A stretch of DNA of 64,000 bases, taken from assembly GCA_034421095.1 (NCBI GenBank), contig DAOUKR010000009.1, positions 1 through 64,000 of the forward strand, read 5' to 3'. Of the stretch, positions 40,348 to 49,599 are shown one piece after another. The position numbers and the translations under genes are program-made. This stretch comes from JAGWBG01 sp034421095. GTDB taxonomy: Bacteria > Chloroflexota > Dehalococcoidia > Lucifugimonadales > JAGWBF01. Position 1 is the stretch's first letter; every line of letters begins with the position of its first letter. The notes beneath the pieces are model-generated. The model was not told the origin of the DNA, made no database searches, and was given only the letters and a program-made list of their open reading frames with translations.

Positions 40348-40848
40348 ATGGATATTTCTAATGTCATAGACAGGCTGGAAGCTCTGGTCAGCACGAGCGG
40401 CAAGTTGCCGGCGAGCCGCAACCGGGTTGTGGATGAAGGCAAACTCACGGAACTGGTCGAGCAGTTGCGGCTAACCATACCCCAGGATGTAAGGGCTGCC
40501 CAGGAAGTAATCGAGAGAAAGGATGCAATCCTCAATCAGGCACAGGCCGACGCAAGGCGCATCAGAGGTGAGGCAGAAGAGGAGTACAGAATCAAACTGG
40601 ACCAGAACGAACTGATGACTACGGCCCGCCAGAAGTCTGCCGCGTTGTTGGAAGATGCCGAGTACAAGGCCAACAGCATAATCCAGCGGTCAGAGGTAGA
40701 ATCCAAGAGCAACCGCGCAGAGGCCGACGCTTACGCCGTTCAGACTTTGCGCAACCTGGAGAGAGAGATGAGCGCATTGCTCGGCTCCGTCAGAAAGGGA
40801 CTGGACACCATGGGAGCGAATATGGGAGTCACCTCACAAGTTTCATAG
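40348..40848 (+). CDS. coiled-coil protein, DivIVA/ATP-synthase-b-like
   Basis: A 166-residue, highly charged protein with long helical coiled-coil stretches from about residue 45 (QEVIERKDAILNQAQADARRI) to 145 and no membrane segment or catalytic motif. Proteins of this sort sit beside coaD in Chloroflexota and are often annotated as DivIVA-like or ATP synthase b-like; neither function is supported by the sequence. caggagg precedes the ATG. Confidence 0.65.
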   Translation: MDISNVIDRLEALVSTSGKLPASRNRVVDEGKLTELVEQLRLTIPQDVRAAQEVIERKDAILNQAQADARRIRGEAEEEYRIKLDQNELMTTARQKSAALLEDAEYKANSIIQRSEVESKSNRAEADAYAVQTLRNLEREMSALLGSVRKGLDTMGANMGVTSQVS

Positions 40849-40881
40849 GGCGTGGTTGGCTCTCTTGGCTACACATAAGCA

Positions 40882-40943
40882 GTACCCCTCATCCCCCGCT
40901 CGGCCCATCTCCCAAGGTGAAGAAGGCGGGAGATGAGGGGTAC
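40882..40943. repeat. long inverted repeat, REP-like
   Basis: Arms of 18 bases (gtacccctcatcccccgc and gcgggagatgaggggtac) differ at one position and enclose 26 bases. The arms resemble in composition the repeat at 30435-30527 (cctcatccc core). A short copy gcagtacccct recurs at 40978. The region 40849-41158 holds no gene. Confidence 0.55.
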
Positions 40944-41158
40944 GCCTCATTGCTTCGTTAACCCGGTCCCCCACTGGCAGTACCCCTGTGTCAATCGCAT
41001 CGGAAATGGTAGAATAAACAGGCGCGGCCCTGCTGCCACACTTAGGCCCCATCAGACAGCCCCATCCCACTCTTCAGAGCGTGACGCACACCTAGAACCC
41101 TGAGGACGCGACATGAAGGGTGGTTGTTGGATAGACTCTTGACGAGGAGGTGCCAGAG

Positions 41159-43984
41159 ATGAGCAGCCGCAGCCCTGCCACCAACGACGAGACCATACCC
41201 ATGCTGCTGGCCAGAGAGAGGCCGTTGCTGCTGGTTATGGACGGTCACGCCCTGATACACAGGTCATTTCGCGCCATCAGTGTCGGCCAGAATCTCACGG
41301 TAAGCAAGACTGGCGAAGACGTGACCGGGGTATACGGGTTCAGCAACACCTTCCTGAGGGCTATCAAGGAGTGGGAACCCACCCACTGCGCCATCACCTT
41401 CGACCTCCACGCCCCCACCTTCCGCCACCTGCAATACCAGGAGTACAAGGCTCACAGGCCCGAGACACCCCAGGAGCTACGGCCCCAGTTCGACCGCGCA
41501 AGGGAACTGATGCGGGCCTTCAACGTGCCCATATTCGAGTTGGAAGGGTACGAGGCCGACGACGTCATCGGAACCCTCTGCCGAAAGGCTGAGGAACAGC
41601 AGATGGAGACCGTCATTCTTACCGGGGACACCGACACCTTCCAGCTAGTCTCCCCCTGGGTAAGGGTGGACCTCCACCACGGCGTCCGGGACAGGAAGGT
41701 TTATGACGAGAAAGCAGTCCGGGAACGCTACGGCGGCCTAGGCCCCGAGCAACAGCCCGACCTGAAGGCCATGAAAGGGGACCCCTCGGACAACATCCCC
41801 GGTGTCCCCGGGATTGGGGAGAAAACGGCGGTCAAGCTCCTGTCCGAATACCACAGCCTCGAAGGCATCTACGAGCATATAGACGAAGTGAAACCTGACA
41901 AGGCCAGGGAGTCCCTCCGGTCCAACCGGGAGGTCGCCTTTCAGGGCAAGATGCTTACCACCATCGTCAGGGATGCCCCCGTGGAGTTGGACATGGACCG
42001 GTGCCGCTTCTGGAACTACAGCAGAAGGGACGTGGTTGACCTGTTCCGAGAGTTGGAGTTCTCCAGCGGGATACTGTCCAGAGTGCCGGAACCGATAGCA
42101 CCGCCAGGACAAGCCGACCCCGGCTCTGACGTTCCCGAGGAACTTCCTCAGCCAGCCCAGGGCACTCGGGAATTGGTAGAGACGGACTACCGGACCGTGG
42201 ACAGCCGGGAGAAGCTGGACAACATGCTGAGGGAGCTTTCTTCTGCCGGAAGCTTCTCCTTTGACACCGAGACCACCAGCACCGACCCGATGAAGGCTGA
42301 CCTGGTGGGCCTCAGCTTCTCCACCACCCCGGGACGGGCCTGGTACGTGCCCGTGGGCCACAGGGACGGGGTTCAGATTCCCCTTGAGGAGGTGCTGGCA
42401 GGTCTGAAACCCCTTTTTGAATCGCCTCAAATCGGAAAGGCAGCTCACAACGCCAACTACGACGCTACCGTGATAAGCAACTACGGCATCGCACCAGTCA
42501 ACATGGACTTTGACACCATGATTGCCGCCCACATTATCGGAAGAAAGGCCCTGGGCCTCAAGAATCTCGCAATTGACACGTTGAACATCGAGATGACCAA
42601 CATCTCGGAGCTTATCGGTACGGGCAAGTCGCAGATAACCATGGACCGGGTCCCAGTGGAGAAGGCCACGGACTACGCTTGCAGCGACGCCGACATGACA
42701 GGCCGCCTTCGCACAATCCTGGGAAAGGACTTGCACAGGGACGGATTCTGGGACCTCTACTCCCGTATGGAGATTCCCCTGGTTCCCGTGCTGGTCACGA
42801 TGCAACGTCACGGAATAGCTCTGGATGCCGGGGCGCTCCACGAGATGTCACGAGACCTGAACGAGCAGCTCAAGCAGCTGGAAGTGCACATATACGACCT
42901 TGTGGGCCACGTGCTCAACATCAACTCACCACAGCAGCTAAGCGACCTGCTCTTCAACGAGCTAGGGCTTCCCAAGACCAAGCGCACCAAGACAGGCTAC
43001 TCCACGGACGCCAACTCCCTTGAGGGACTGAAAGGGATGCACCCGGTGGTAGACAAAATTCTCGATTACCGCCAGCTAGTCAAGCTCAAGTCCACTTACG
43101 TGGACGCGCTGCCCCTGATGATAAATCCTCGCACCGGGAGGCTACACACCAGCTACAATCAGACCGGCTCGGCCACCGGCAGGCTCTCCAGCAGCGACCC
43201 CAACCTCCAGAATATCCCCATCCGTACCGAGTTGGGCAGGCAGGTAAGGAAAGCCTTCGTGGCCGAGGGGTCGCCGGACTGGGTACTGCTGTCTGCCGAC
43301 TACTCCCAGATAGAGCTACGCGTCCTTGCCCACCTCTCCCAGGACAGCGCCCTGGTAGACGCCTTCCTCAAAGGAGAGGACGTCCACTCCGCCACGGGCT
43401 CTCTCATGTACGACGTGCCCATTGACGAGGTCAACTCCGATATGAGGCGCATCGCCAAGGTGCTGAACTTCGGGGTTATCTACGGTCTATCGCCATACGG
43501 CATCTCTCAGCAGACCGAGTTTAGCCCCGACGAAGGTCAGAAATTCATCGAGACCTACTTCTCCAAGTACCCCGGCATCCGGCAGTACATAAACTCCATC
43601 AAGGACCAAGTGAGAATGGACGGCTACGTGGCCACGCCACTGGGCCGCAGGCGCTACATATCCGATATTAACGCCAGTAACTACAACGTGCGGCAGGCCG
43701 CCGAGAGAGCCGCGGTGAACATGCCCATACAGGGCGGTGCTGCAGACATCATGAAGCTGGCCATGATTCGAGTCCACCAAAGCATGGAAGATGCGGGTCT
43801 CAGGGCAAGGATGCTACTTCAAGTCCATGATGAGCTTGTGTTCGAGGTGCCGTCAGAAGAGATGGACGGCCTGAAAGAGCTGGTGCACAGGGAGATGTCC
43901 CATGCCCTTGACGACTATGACGGCCTGACGGTGCCTCTCGTGGTTGACATGAAGACGGGACATACATGGGGAGACATGGCCTAG
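41159..43984 (+). CDS. polA: DNA polymerase I
   Basis: A 941-residue three-domain enzyme. The N-terminal 5'-3' exonuclease has LEGYEADDVIGTLCRKAE and LTGDTDTFQL. The proofreading domain seems active, with FDTETTSTDP near residue 370 and later acidic residues (AHNANYDATV, DYACSDADM). The polymerase has LLSADYSQIELRVLAHLS, RRIAKVLNFGVIYGLS and VHDELVFEV. The ATG at 41159 is 7 bases behind gaggaggtg; an earlier GTG at 41150 is part of that site. Confidence 0.96.
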   Translation: MSSRSPATNDETIPMLLARERPLLLVMDGHALIHRSFRAISVGQNLTVSKTGEDVTGVYGFSNTFLRAIKEWEPTHCAITFDLHAPTFRHLQYQEYKAHRPETPQELRPQFDRARELMRAFNVPIFELEGYEADDVIGTLCRKAEEQQMETVILTGDTDTFQLVSPWVRVDLHHGVRDRKVYDEKAVRERYGGLGPEQQPDLKAMKGDPSDNIPGVPGIGEKTAVKLLSEYHSLEGIYEHIDEVKPDKARESLRSNREVAFQGKMLTTIVRDAPVELDMDRCRFWNYSRRDVVDLFRELEFSSGILSRVPEPIAPPGQADPGSDVPEELPQPAQGTRELVETDYRTVDSREKLDNMLRELSSAGSFSFDTETTSTDPMKADLVGLSFSTTPGRAWYVPVGHRDGVQIPLEEVLAGLKPLFESPQIGKAAHNANYDATVISNYGIAPVNMDFDTMIAAHIIGRKALGLKNLAIDTLNIEMTNISELIGTGKSQITMDRVPVEKATDYACSDADMTGRLRTILGKDLHRDGFWDLYSRMEIPLVPVLVTMQRHGIALDAGALHEMSRDLNEQLKQLEVHIYDLVGHVLNINSPQQLSDLLFNELGLPKTKRTKTGYSTDANSLEGLKGMHPVVDKILDYRQLVKLKSTYVDALPLMINPRTGRLHTSYNQTGSATGRLSSSDPNLQNIPIRTELGRQVRKAFVAEGSPDWVLLSADYSQIELRVLAHLSQDSALVDAFLKGEDVHSATGSLMYDVPIDEVNSDMRRIAKVLNFGVIYGLSPYGISQQTEFSPDEGQKFIETYFSKYPGIRQYINSIKDQVRMDGYVATPLGRRRYISDINASNYNVRQAAERAAVNMPIQGGAADIMKLAMIRVHQSMEDAGLRARMLLQVHDELVFEVPSEEMDGLKELVHREMSHALDDYDGLTVPLVVDMKTGHTWGDMA

Positions 43985-44063
43985 CCCGTTTCCCCTGGCG
44001 ATAGCTTGCCGATAGCTCGAATGAAACAGCCCGCAGATATTTTGTTCATGAGGGAGAAGGAAG

Positions 44064-44822
44064 ATGCCTGAATACAGAGAGAACAGGGTCAAAAGGAAGC
44101 TCCAGGAAGGGAAGTGCGCTACCGTCGTTGGAGGGCTGAACAACCCGGAGATAATTGATTTTATGGGCCAGTTTGGCTTCGACGGCATGTGGATAGAGGG
44201 CGAGCACGGGCCTATCACCTGGGAGCACGTGGCCAACATGTCCCGTGCCTGCGACCTCTGGGGTATGACCTCAGTCTGTCGCGTAAATAGCAACGAACCC
44301 TGGCTGATTACCCGCACTCTGGACGTTGGTGCTACCGGCATAGTTGTTCCTCACGTCAATACCCGTGAAGAAGCCGAGAGGGCAGCAAAATCGGCCCGGT
44401 ATGGCCCCCTGGGATACCGGGGAATGGGCGCTGGCCGTCAGTCCTACGGTGTCACCGACTATTACCGCAAGGCCAACGAGCAGACGCTTACGGTAATCCT
44501 TATCGAGGACATAGTAGCAGTAGAGAACCTGGCGGAAATGCTGACGCTGGACAATATTGACGTCTACTTCATGGCTCCCTCGGACCTTGCACAGACCATG
44601 GGCCATACCGGCGGAATGAACCATCCCGACGTTCAGGCCGTCGTCACCAGGTGTATCGCTCAGATTTTGGCCGCAGGCAAGGTGGCGGGGACGGTGGCGA
44701 ATGATGATAACGTAGAGGACTATATCGAAAAGGGAGCAAGGTTCTTTCTGACCAGTTGGCAGCCCTGGATTGCCAGGGGAGCCAACCAGTATTTGTCCCG
44801 CGTGGCTGCCAAGGGGGGATAA
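44064..44822 (+). CDS. HpcH/HpaI-family aldolase
   Basis: A 252-residue class II aldolase barrel, the family of 2-keto-3-deoxy acid aldolases and macrophomate synthase-like enzymes. Landmarks are FDGMWIEGEHGPITWEHV, the metal Glu and Asp region VILIEDIVAVENL and YFMAPSDLAQTMGH, together with GATGIVVPHVNTREEAE. The acid cleaved is unknown. ggagaaggaag precedes the ATG. An MFS transporter follows 30 bases later, probably co-transcribed and perhaps importing its substrate. Confidence 0.88.
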   Translation: MPEYRENRVKRKLQEGKCATVVGGLNNPEIIDFMGQFGFDGMWIEGEHGPITWEHVANMSRACDLWGMTSVCRVNSNEPWLITRTLDVGATGIVVPHVNTREEAERAAKSARYGPLGYRGMGAGRQSYGVTDYYRKANEQTLTVILIEDIVAVENLAEMLTLDNIDVYFMAPSDLAQTMGHTGGMNHPDVQAVVTRCIAQILAAGKVAGTVANDDNVEDYIEKGARFFLTSWQPWIARGANQYLSRVAAKGG

Positions 44823-44852
44823 ATATCCCCACCCCAATAAAGGGTAACCCGC

Positions 44853-46133
44853 ATGGAGACGGACAAGACGCCGCCTCGAGCCGTGTCCTATCATGATTTG
44901 CCCCCGGTATACCACCGGTGGAAATGGCGGGTACTGCTGAGCTTTGCCGGATTCTACCTCTTCCTATATTTGGGCCGTTTTAACTTCTGGCCTACTGCTC
45001 CCCTGGTTAAAGACGAATTGGACCTCAGCCACCTGGAGGTCGCCCTCATCACTGCTATGTTACTTTGGGGATTTGGTCTGGGCGATCTGGTACACGGCAG
45101 GCTAAGTGAGGCTTACGGACTGCGTCTATGGGTGATGCTGGGTGCTATCCTGACCACCATTTTCAACTGGATTACCAGTTTCGGGACGTCTGCTCTGACC
45201 CTGGCCATTCCCTGGGGTATCAATGGATTCGTAAACGCCGCTAGTTGGAGCCCGGGGATCAGCCTCATCTCCCAGTGGTGGCCCCGACGCGACCGGGGCA
45301 AGGCTTTGGGCATAACCATGATGGCCGCCGGGGGAGCCATGCTCATGATGTGGCTGGTCACCGGATGGGTGGCCGGAGAATTTGGCTGGCGTGCAGCTTT
45401 TCGCTACCCCCCTTTAATCATCGCATCTCTGGGCGTTATCTTCTATCTTGTAACCCGCGATCGTCCGTCGGAGGTGGGCCTGCCGGAATATATCGAGGAA
45501 GATGATGTATCCGCAAGCGCCGAGTCGGTGGATAAGGAGCGCCTCAGGGGACTGGGCCCCTACAAGCGCCTACTCTCGAACCCCCAATTCCAGCTTGCCT
45601 GCCACGTCAAGGGGCTGGAGAACGTAGCCCGCTATGGCCTGACCACCTGGGTGCCATTATACTATTCCCAGAAGGCGGGGCTGGACATCACATCTACTGT
45701 GCTGGTTACAATGGCGCTTCCCATTGGGTACCTGCTGGCTCCAGTAGTTGCAGGTGTCATCTCTGACAATCTTATGAACAGCGCACGCCGACCCATAATA
45801 ATGATATCATGTGGGGTGAGCACGCTAGCTCTGGTAGCGCTAGCTCTGGTCCCGGCGACCAACCTATACCTGGGTGCCACCCTTCTGCTGGTGGGTGGCT
45901 TCGCCCTGAGCCTGACTCCTATGGCCGCGCTAGCTGTCGACATGGCGGGTCGGCATATGGCTGGGACATCATCGGGCTTGCTGGACGCCCACGGCTACTT
46001 CTATGCTGGTTTACAAGCCGTCATATTCGGAGTCGTGTTGGACATGACCGGCAGCCCCTGGCCGGCAGTTTTCCTCGGAATGGCGGCCACCAGGGTACTA
46101 TCAGCAGCCATGATCTCATTTGTAAGAGTGTAA
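44853..46133 (+). CDS. MFS transporter
   Basis: A 426-residue, 12-helix MFS protein. It shows YLGRFNFWPTAPLVKDEL in helix 1, the segment GDLVHGRLSEAYGLRLWV between helices 2 and 3, and WPRRDRGKALGITM after helix 4, which is typical of the anion/phosphate-ester and sugar-acid transporter branch (GlpT/UhpT- and ACS-like). It follows the aldolase gene, so a carboxylic or sugar acid is a likely substrate, though this is inference. Confidence 0.85.
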   Translation: METDKTPPRAVSYHDLPPVYHRWKWRVLLSFAGFYLFLYLGRFNFWPTAPLVKDELDLSHLEVALITAMLLWGFGLGDLVHGRLSEAYGLRLWVMLGAILTTIFNWITSFGTSALTLAIPWGINGFVNAASWSPGISLISQWWPRRDRGKALGITMMAAGGAMLMMWLVTGWVAGEFGWRAAFRYPPLIIASLGVIFYLVTRDRPSEVGLPEYIEEDDVSASAESVDKERLRGLGPYKRLLSNPQFQLACHVKGLENVARYGLTTWVPLYYSQKAGLDITSTVLVTMALPIGYLLAPVVAGVISDNLMNSARRPIIMISCGVSTLALVALALVPATNLYLGATLLLVGGFALSLTPMAALAVDMAGRHMAGTSSGLLDAHGYFYAGLQAVIFGVVLDMTGSPWPAVFLGMAATRVLSAAMISFVRV

Positions 46134-46212
46134 ATCGGCTCTTAGCCATTAGCTAACCCCCTAACCACCTCTTAGCAAGAAGGGACATAGGGGGCGAGAA
46201 AAGGAGGACGTT

Positions 46213-47193
46213 ATGGCAACTCTAGTCACGGGCGGTACGGGCTTTGTCGGTAGCAACATAGTCAAAACCCTGGCCCAACGGGGGCATGAGGTGGTCTGTT
46301 TCGACCTGAGGCCACCCGATGCCCTGGTACAAGGATATTTCGAGGCTTATGCAGACCGGGTGACCCCGGTACAGGGCAACATCCTGAACATGGCCGACCT
46401 GGAACGGGCAGTGTCCAATCACAAGGTCACCAAGATTGTACACGCAGCGGTCTTCACAGGCATTCGCCCGGACATAGAGACCGAGCAAAGCCGCTCCATC
46501 GTGGACATCAACGTGACAGGCACGGCTAACCTCCTGGACTTGGCCCGCGGGCTGCCCATTGAGAGGTTCCTGTATGTAAGCTCGGGGTCCGTATACGGGG
46601 AGGGTCGCAGCATCCACGAGGCGCTGCACGAAGACATCATACTCTACCCGCGAAGGCTTTATGCTTCTACCAAATACGCCAGTGAACTGTTGACCCGCAG
46701 ATACGGTGAACTCCACAGCTTTCCGACCGTCAGCGTGCGTTTGAGCTCACCCTACGGCCCCATGGAGCGGGTTACGGGGCACAGGGCCATCATGTCGGCA
46801 CTGTACGAATGGACTGGCAACGCGGTCAGGGGAGAGCCGGTCCGGGTGGGAGACCGTACCCTCGGGCGAGACTACACCTATGTCTCCGACACCGCAGCCG
46901 GCATCTGTACCGTGCTGGACGCCGGGTCGCTATCTCACGACGTTTATAATATCTCCGCCGGGCAGTGGATAAAGCTGGGTGACGTGATAGACGCACTGCA
47001 AGAGGTGCGTCCTTCCGTTCAGGTAATAGACGACCCTGCCAAAGAGTTTGAAATCCTGCGTCCCAACTCCGCACGGGGTATGCTGGACGTGACCAGAGTT
47101 CGGGAGGAACTGGGCTTTGCCCACAACTTCGACCTCGCCGAAGGCATCAGGGAATACCTGGAGTGGCGGGAGGCCTTTTCTTTCAAAGACTAA
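46213..47193 (+). CDS. NAD-dependent epimerase/dehydratase
   Basis: A 326-residue extended short-chain dehydrogenase. NAD binds at VTGGTGFVGSNIVKTL. The catalytic Ser/Tyr/Lys are in YVSSGSVYGEG and YASTKYASELL. The C-terminal half with GDRTLGRDYTYVSDTAAG is typical of sugar-nucleotide epimerases. A specific sugar cannot be inferred. aaaaggagg precedes the ATG. Confidence 0.9.
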   Translation: MATLVTGGTGFVGSNIVKTLAQRGHEVVCFDLRPPDALVQGYFEAYADRVTPVQGNILNMADLERAVSNHKVTKIVHAAVFTGIRPDIETEQSRSIVDINVTGTANLLDLARGLPIERFLYVSSGSVYGEGRSIHEALHEDIILYPRRLYASTKYASELLTRRYGELHSFPTVSVRLSSPYGPMERVTGHRAIMSALYEWTGNAVRGEPVRVGDRTLGRDYTYVSDTAAGICTVLDAGSLSHDVYNISAGQWIKLGDVIDALQEVRPSVQVIDDPAKEFEILRPNSARGMLDVTRVREELGFAHNFDLAEGIREYLEWREAFSFKD

Positions 47194-47243
47194 CAAAGAC
47201 TAACGTTTCAGAGGCCAGGGCGTGTTGACACTAACAATCGAGA

Positions 47244-47281
47244 TTGACAATCCCATCCCACTATGATAATTTGCTATCATA
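47244..47281 (+). promoter_or_regulatory. promoter and inverted repeat before the oxidase cluster
   Basis: TTGACA (47244-47249) and GATAAT (47265-47270) are separated by 15 bases. The inverted repeat TATGATA-N6-TATCATA (47262-47281) overlaps the -10 region and could be an operator. It lies about 110 bases before the first gene of the oxidase cluster. The spacing is shorter than ideal. Confidence 0.4.
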
Positions 47282-47388
47282 AGATAGTGAAAATTTGCAC
47301 AAACTGATGTCGCACTTACGGGACGAGCAGGCTTGAGCCGCAAGAGTATGACTGTTAATACACCTGCCAAAAGGCTCATGCAGTACCA

Positions 47389-48519
47389 ATGCGGTCGGTC
47401 CGACCCAGCAGCGAGGTGGCTAGCTTGCTTCGGTCAACCCTGAGAAGGCTATATGCCGCCAAGAAACTACCGGTTCTGGCTGGGACGCGTCCCGCCCACG
47501 CAGCCGAGGCATGGACACTGGACACATCCGTCAGTAGCAGCACCGACTCTGATGACGGGACCGAAGGCTACCGGCGGGCCGGGTCCGTGGGAGCGGGCTT
47601 CCGTGCCCTCACTCTGGCCACGGTTATATTTACCCTCGCCCTTGTGACTCTAGGCGGCGTGGTGCGTTTGACGGACTCGGGTCTGGGTTGCCCTGACTGG
47701 CCCTTATGTCACGGCAAAATCATCCCTCCCGCGGACTCAGCAACACTCATCGAATACTCCCACCGTCTGCTGGCCTCCGTAACCGGCCTGCTGGTGCTGG
47801 CCACCACCTTGATAGTTTGGCGGTCTCACAGGAAACAACCCTGGCTGCTGGTCCCGGCCACCCTGGGGTTTGTTCTGTTGATAGTCCAGGTGCTATTGGG
47901 AGGATTCACGGTGCTGAAGGAGCTGCCGGCATCCATAGTGCTGGCCCATTTGGCAACCGCCGAGGCCCTGATAGCATCCCTGGTGGTCGTCTGTATGGTG
48001 GCCTTTCGCGGCCCGCCCATTACAGACTCTCGCGAGGGCGACGACAGAAGAGGCCCGGACCGGTTCCTGATTCTGGTACTAGTCACCCTTCTGGCCGGCT
48101 ACGCTCTCCTGCTGAGCGGCTCTTACGTGACGGTCTCCGGGGCAACGGTGTCCTGCGGGCAGGGGTGGCCTCTTTGCCAGGGTCAGTTCATACCGGAGGG
48201 CTACTATGCTACGATACACATGGCCCATCGGGTAGTAGGGCTGCTGGTAGGAGCGATGATTGTCGCGGTGCTGGTTATGGCCTGGCAACGCAAGGATGAT
48301 TTCCCCGCCATGAGATGGACAACAGTCATCGTAGGCGGGTTATTCCTGGTCCAGATAATGATAGGAGCTACAATTTTGTGGATGGGTTTCCCATTAATTC
48401 TCAGGCTCCTGCATCTCGTGGCAGCCACCCTGGTTTGGGTAGGTCTGGCAGCGTTGGCGGTGCTGTCATACAAGCCCACCGCTCCAACATCCGCCCTCAA
48501 GGGGGTTAGCGGTGCTTAA
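47389..48519 (+). CDS. ctaA: heme A synthase (CtaA/Cox15)
   Basis: A 376-residue membrane enzyme oxidising heme O to heme A. Eight helices are seen, with the outside cysteine pair in GCPDWPLCHG and the second pair in CGQGWPLCQG. Heme-ligand histidines are in EYSHRLLAS, LAHLATAEAL, MAHRVVGLL and LLHLVAATL. The first 65 or so residues are a polar extension longer than usual, so a later start is possible. It overlaps ctaB by 8 bases. Confidence 0.92.
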   Translation: MRSVRPSSEVASLLRSTLRRLYAAKKLPVLAGTRPAHAAEAWTLDTSVSSSTDSDDGTEGYRRAGSVGAGFRALTLATVIFTLALVTLGGVVRLTDSGLGCPDWPLCHGKIIPPADSATLIEYSHRLLASVTGLLVLATTLIVWRSHRKQPWLLVPATLGFVLLIVQVLLGGFTVLKELPASIVLAHLATAEALIASLVVVCMVAFRGPPITDSREGDDRRGPDRFLILVLVTLLAGYALLLSGSYVTVSGATVSCGQGWPLCQGQFIPEGYYATIHMAHRVVGLLVGAMIVAVLVMAWQRKDDFPAMRWTTVIVGGLFLVQIMIGATILWMGFPLILRLLHLVAATLVWVGLAALAVLSYKPTAPTSALKGVSGA

Positions 48520-49456
48520 GCCAAGCTCCTTGTCCTGGCCAAGGCCCACGCCCTTCCAGGCGAGCCTAATATCCATCATAGGCGACTATCTGGCCCTGAC
48601 CAAGCCCCCCATCATACTCCTGCTGCTGATAACCGCCCTGGGGGGGATGTTCCTGGGGGCGCAGGGCATTCCGCCAATATCCGTAGCTGCGCTGCTGCTG
48701 CTAGGCGGTGCAGCGGCGGCGGGAGGCGCTAGCGCCATCAACCACTACCTGGACAAAGACATTGACGAGCTTATGACCCGGACCCGCAGGCGCCCCTTGC
48801 CGGGACAGCGTATCTCACCCAGTGCGGCGCTGGTCTTTGGCATCCTCCTCAACATCTTCGCTTTCGTCTTGCTGGTCACGGGAGTGAACCTGCTAAGTGC
48901 CTTGCTTACACTGAGCGGCACCCTGTTCTACGTATTTGTCTACACCTGGTGGCTAAAGAGGACCACAACTCAGAATATCGTCATTGGCGGCGCAGCCGGG
49001 GCTATACCTCCGATGGCCGGATGGGCCGCAGTTACCGGCGGGCTGGAGCTTCCTGCCGTATACCTCTTTGCCATCATCTTCCTATGGACACCACCCCACT
49101 TCTGGGCGCTGGCCCTACTGATACGGGACGACTACGCCCGGGCCGGCATTCCCATGCTACCCGTAGCCAGGGGTGTAGAGGCTACCCAACGGCAAATTAT
49201 GATTTACACCGTGGCGGTAGTGGCCCTCACCCTTCTTCTCTTCTTCACCACCGAGTCGGTGGGGTGGTTATACTTCTCCTCTGCCACACTGTTGGGCGTC
49301 ATCTTTCTGTACATGGCCTGGCGCTTGGCCTTTGCGGAACGCTTCAATAGGCAAACGGACGAGACACATAATGCACGATCCCTTTACCTCTACTCGTTGC
49401 TGTATCTCGCCTTGTTATTCACTGCAGTCATGGTGGATAGTGTGGTAAGTATATGA
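48512..49456 (+). CDS. ctaB: protoheme IX farnesyltransferase (heme O synthase)
   Basis: A 314-residue UbiA-family enzyme adding the farnesyl tail to heme B. The first Asp-rich motif is NHYLDKDIDELMTRT and the second is in WALALLIRDDYARAG. About nine hydrophobic helices. The start is GTG, overlapping ctaA, so the two heme A steps are made together. 143 bases with no gene separate it from coxB. Confidence 0.93.
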   Translation: MLKPSSLSWPRPTPFQASLISIIGDYLALTKPPIILLLLITALGGMFLGAQGIPPISVAALLLLGGAAAAGGASAINHYLDKDIDELMTRTRRRPLPGQRISPSAALVFGILLNIFAFVLLVTGVNLLSALLTLSGTLFYVFVYTWWLKRTTTQNIVIGGAAGAIPPMAGWAAVTGGLELPAVYLFAIIFLWTPPHFWALALLIRDDYARAGIPMLPVARGVEATQRQIMIYTVAVVALTLLLFFTTESVGWLYFSSATLLGVIFLYMAWRLAFAERFNRQTDETHNARSLYLYSLLYLALLFTAVMVDSVVSI

Positions 49457-49599
49457 TGATTGCTCAGGACTACAAGTCAGACCGCCCATACCCCTTGAAA
49501 CCTGGAACTGGCTCTGGTACACTGCTTGCGGCAAATCTACCGTGTGCGAAATACGATTACTCTGCTCTCTTCAAGGACTGACATGATAAGGAGACAAGA

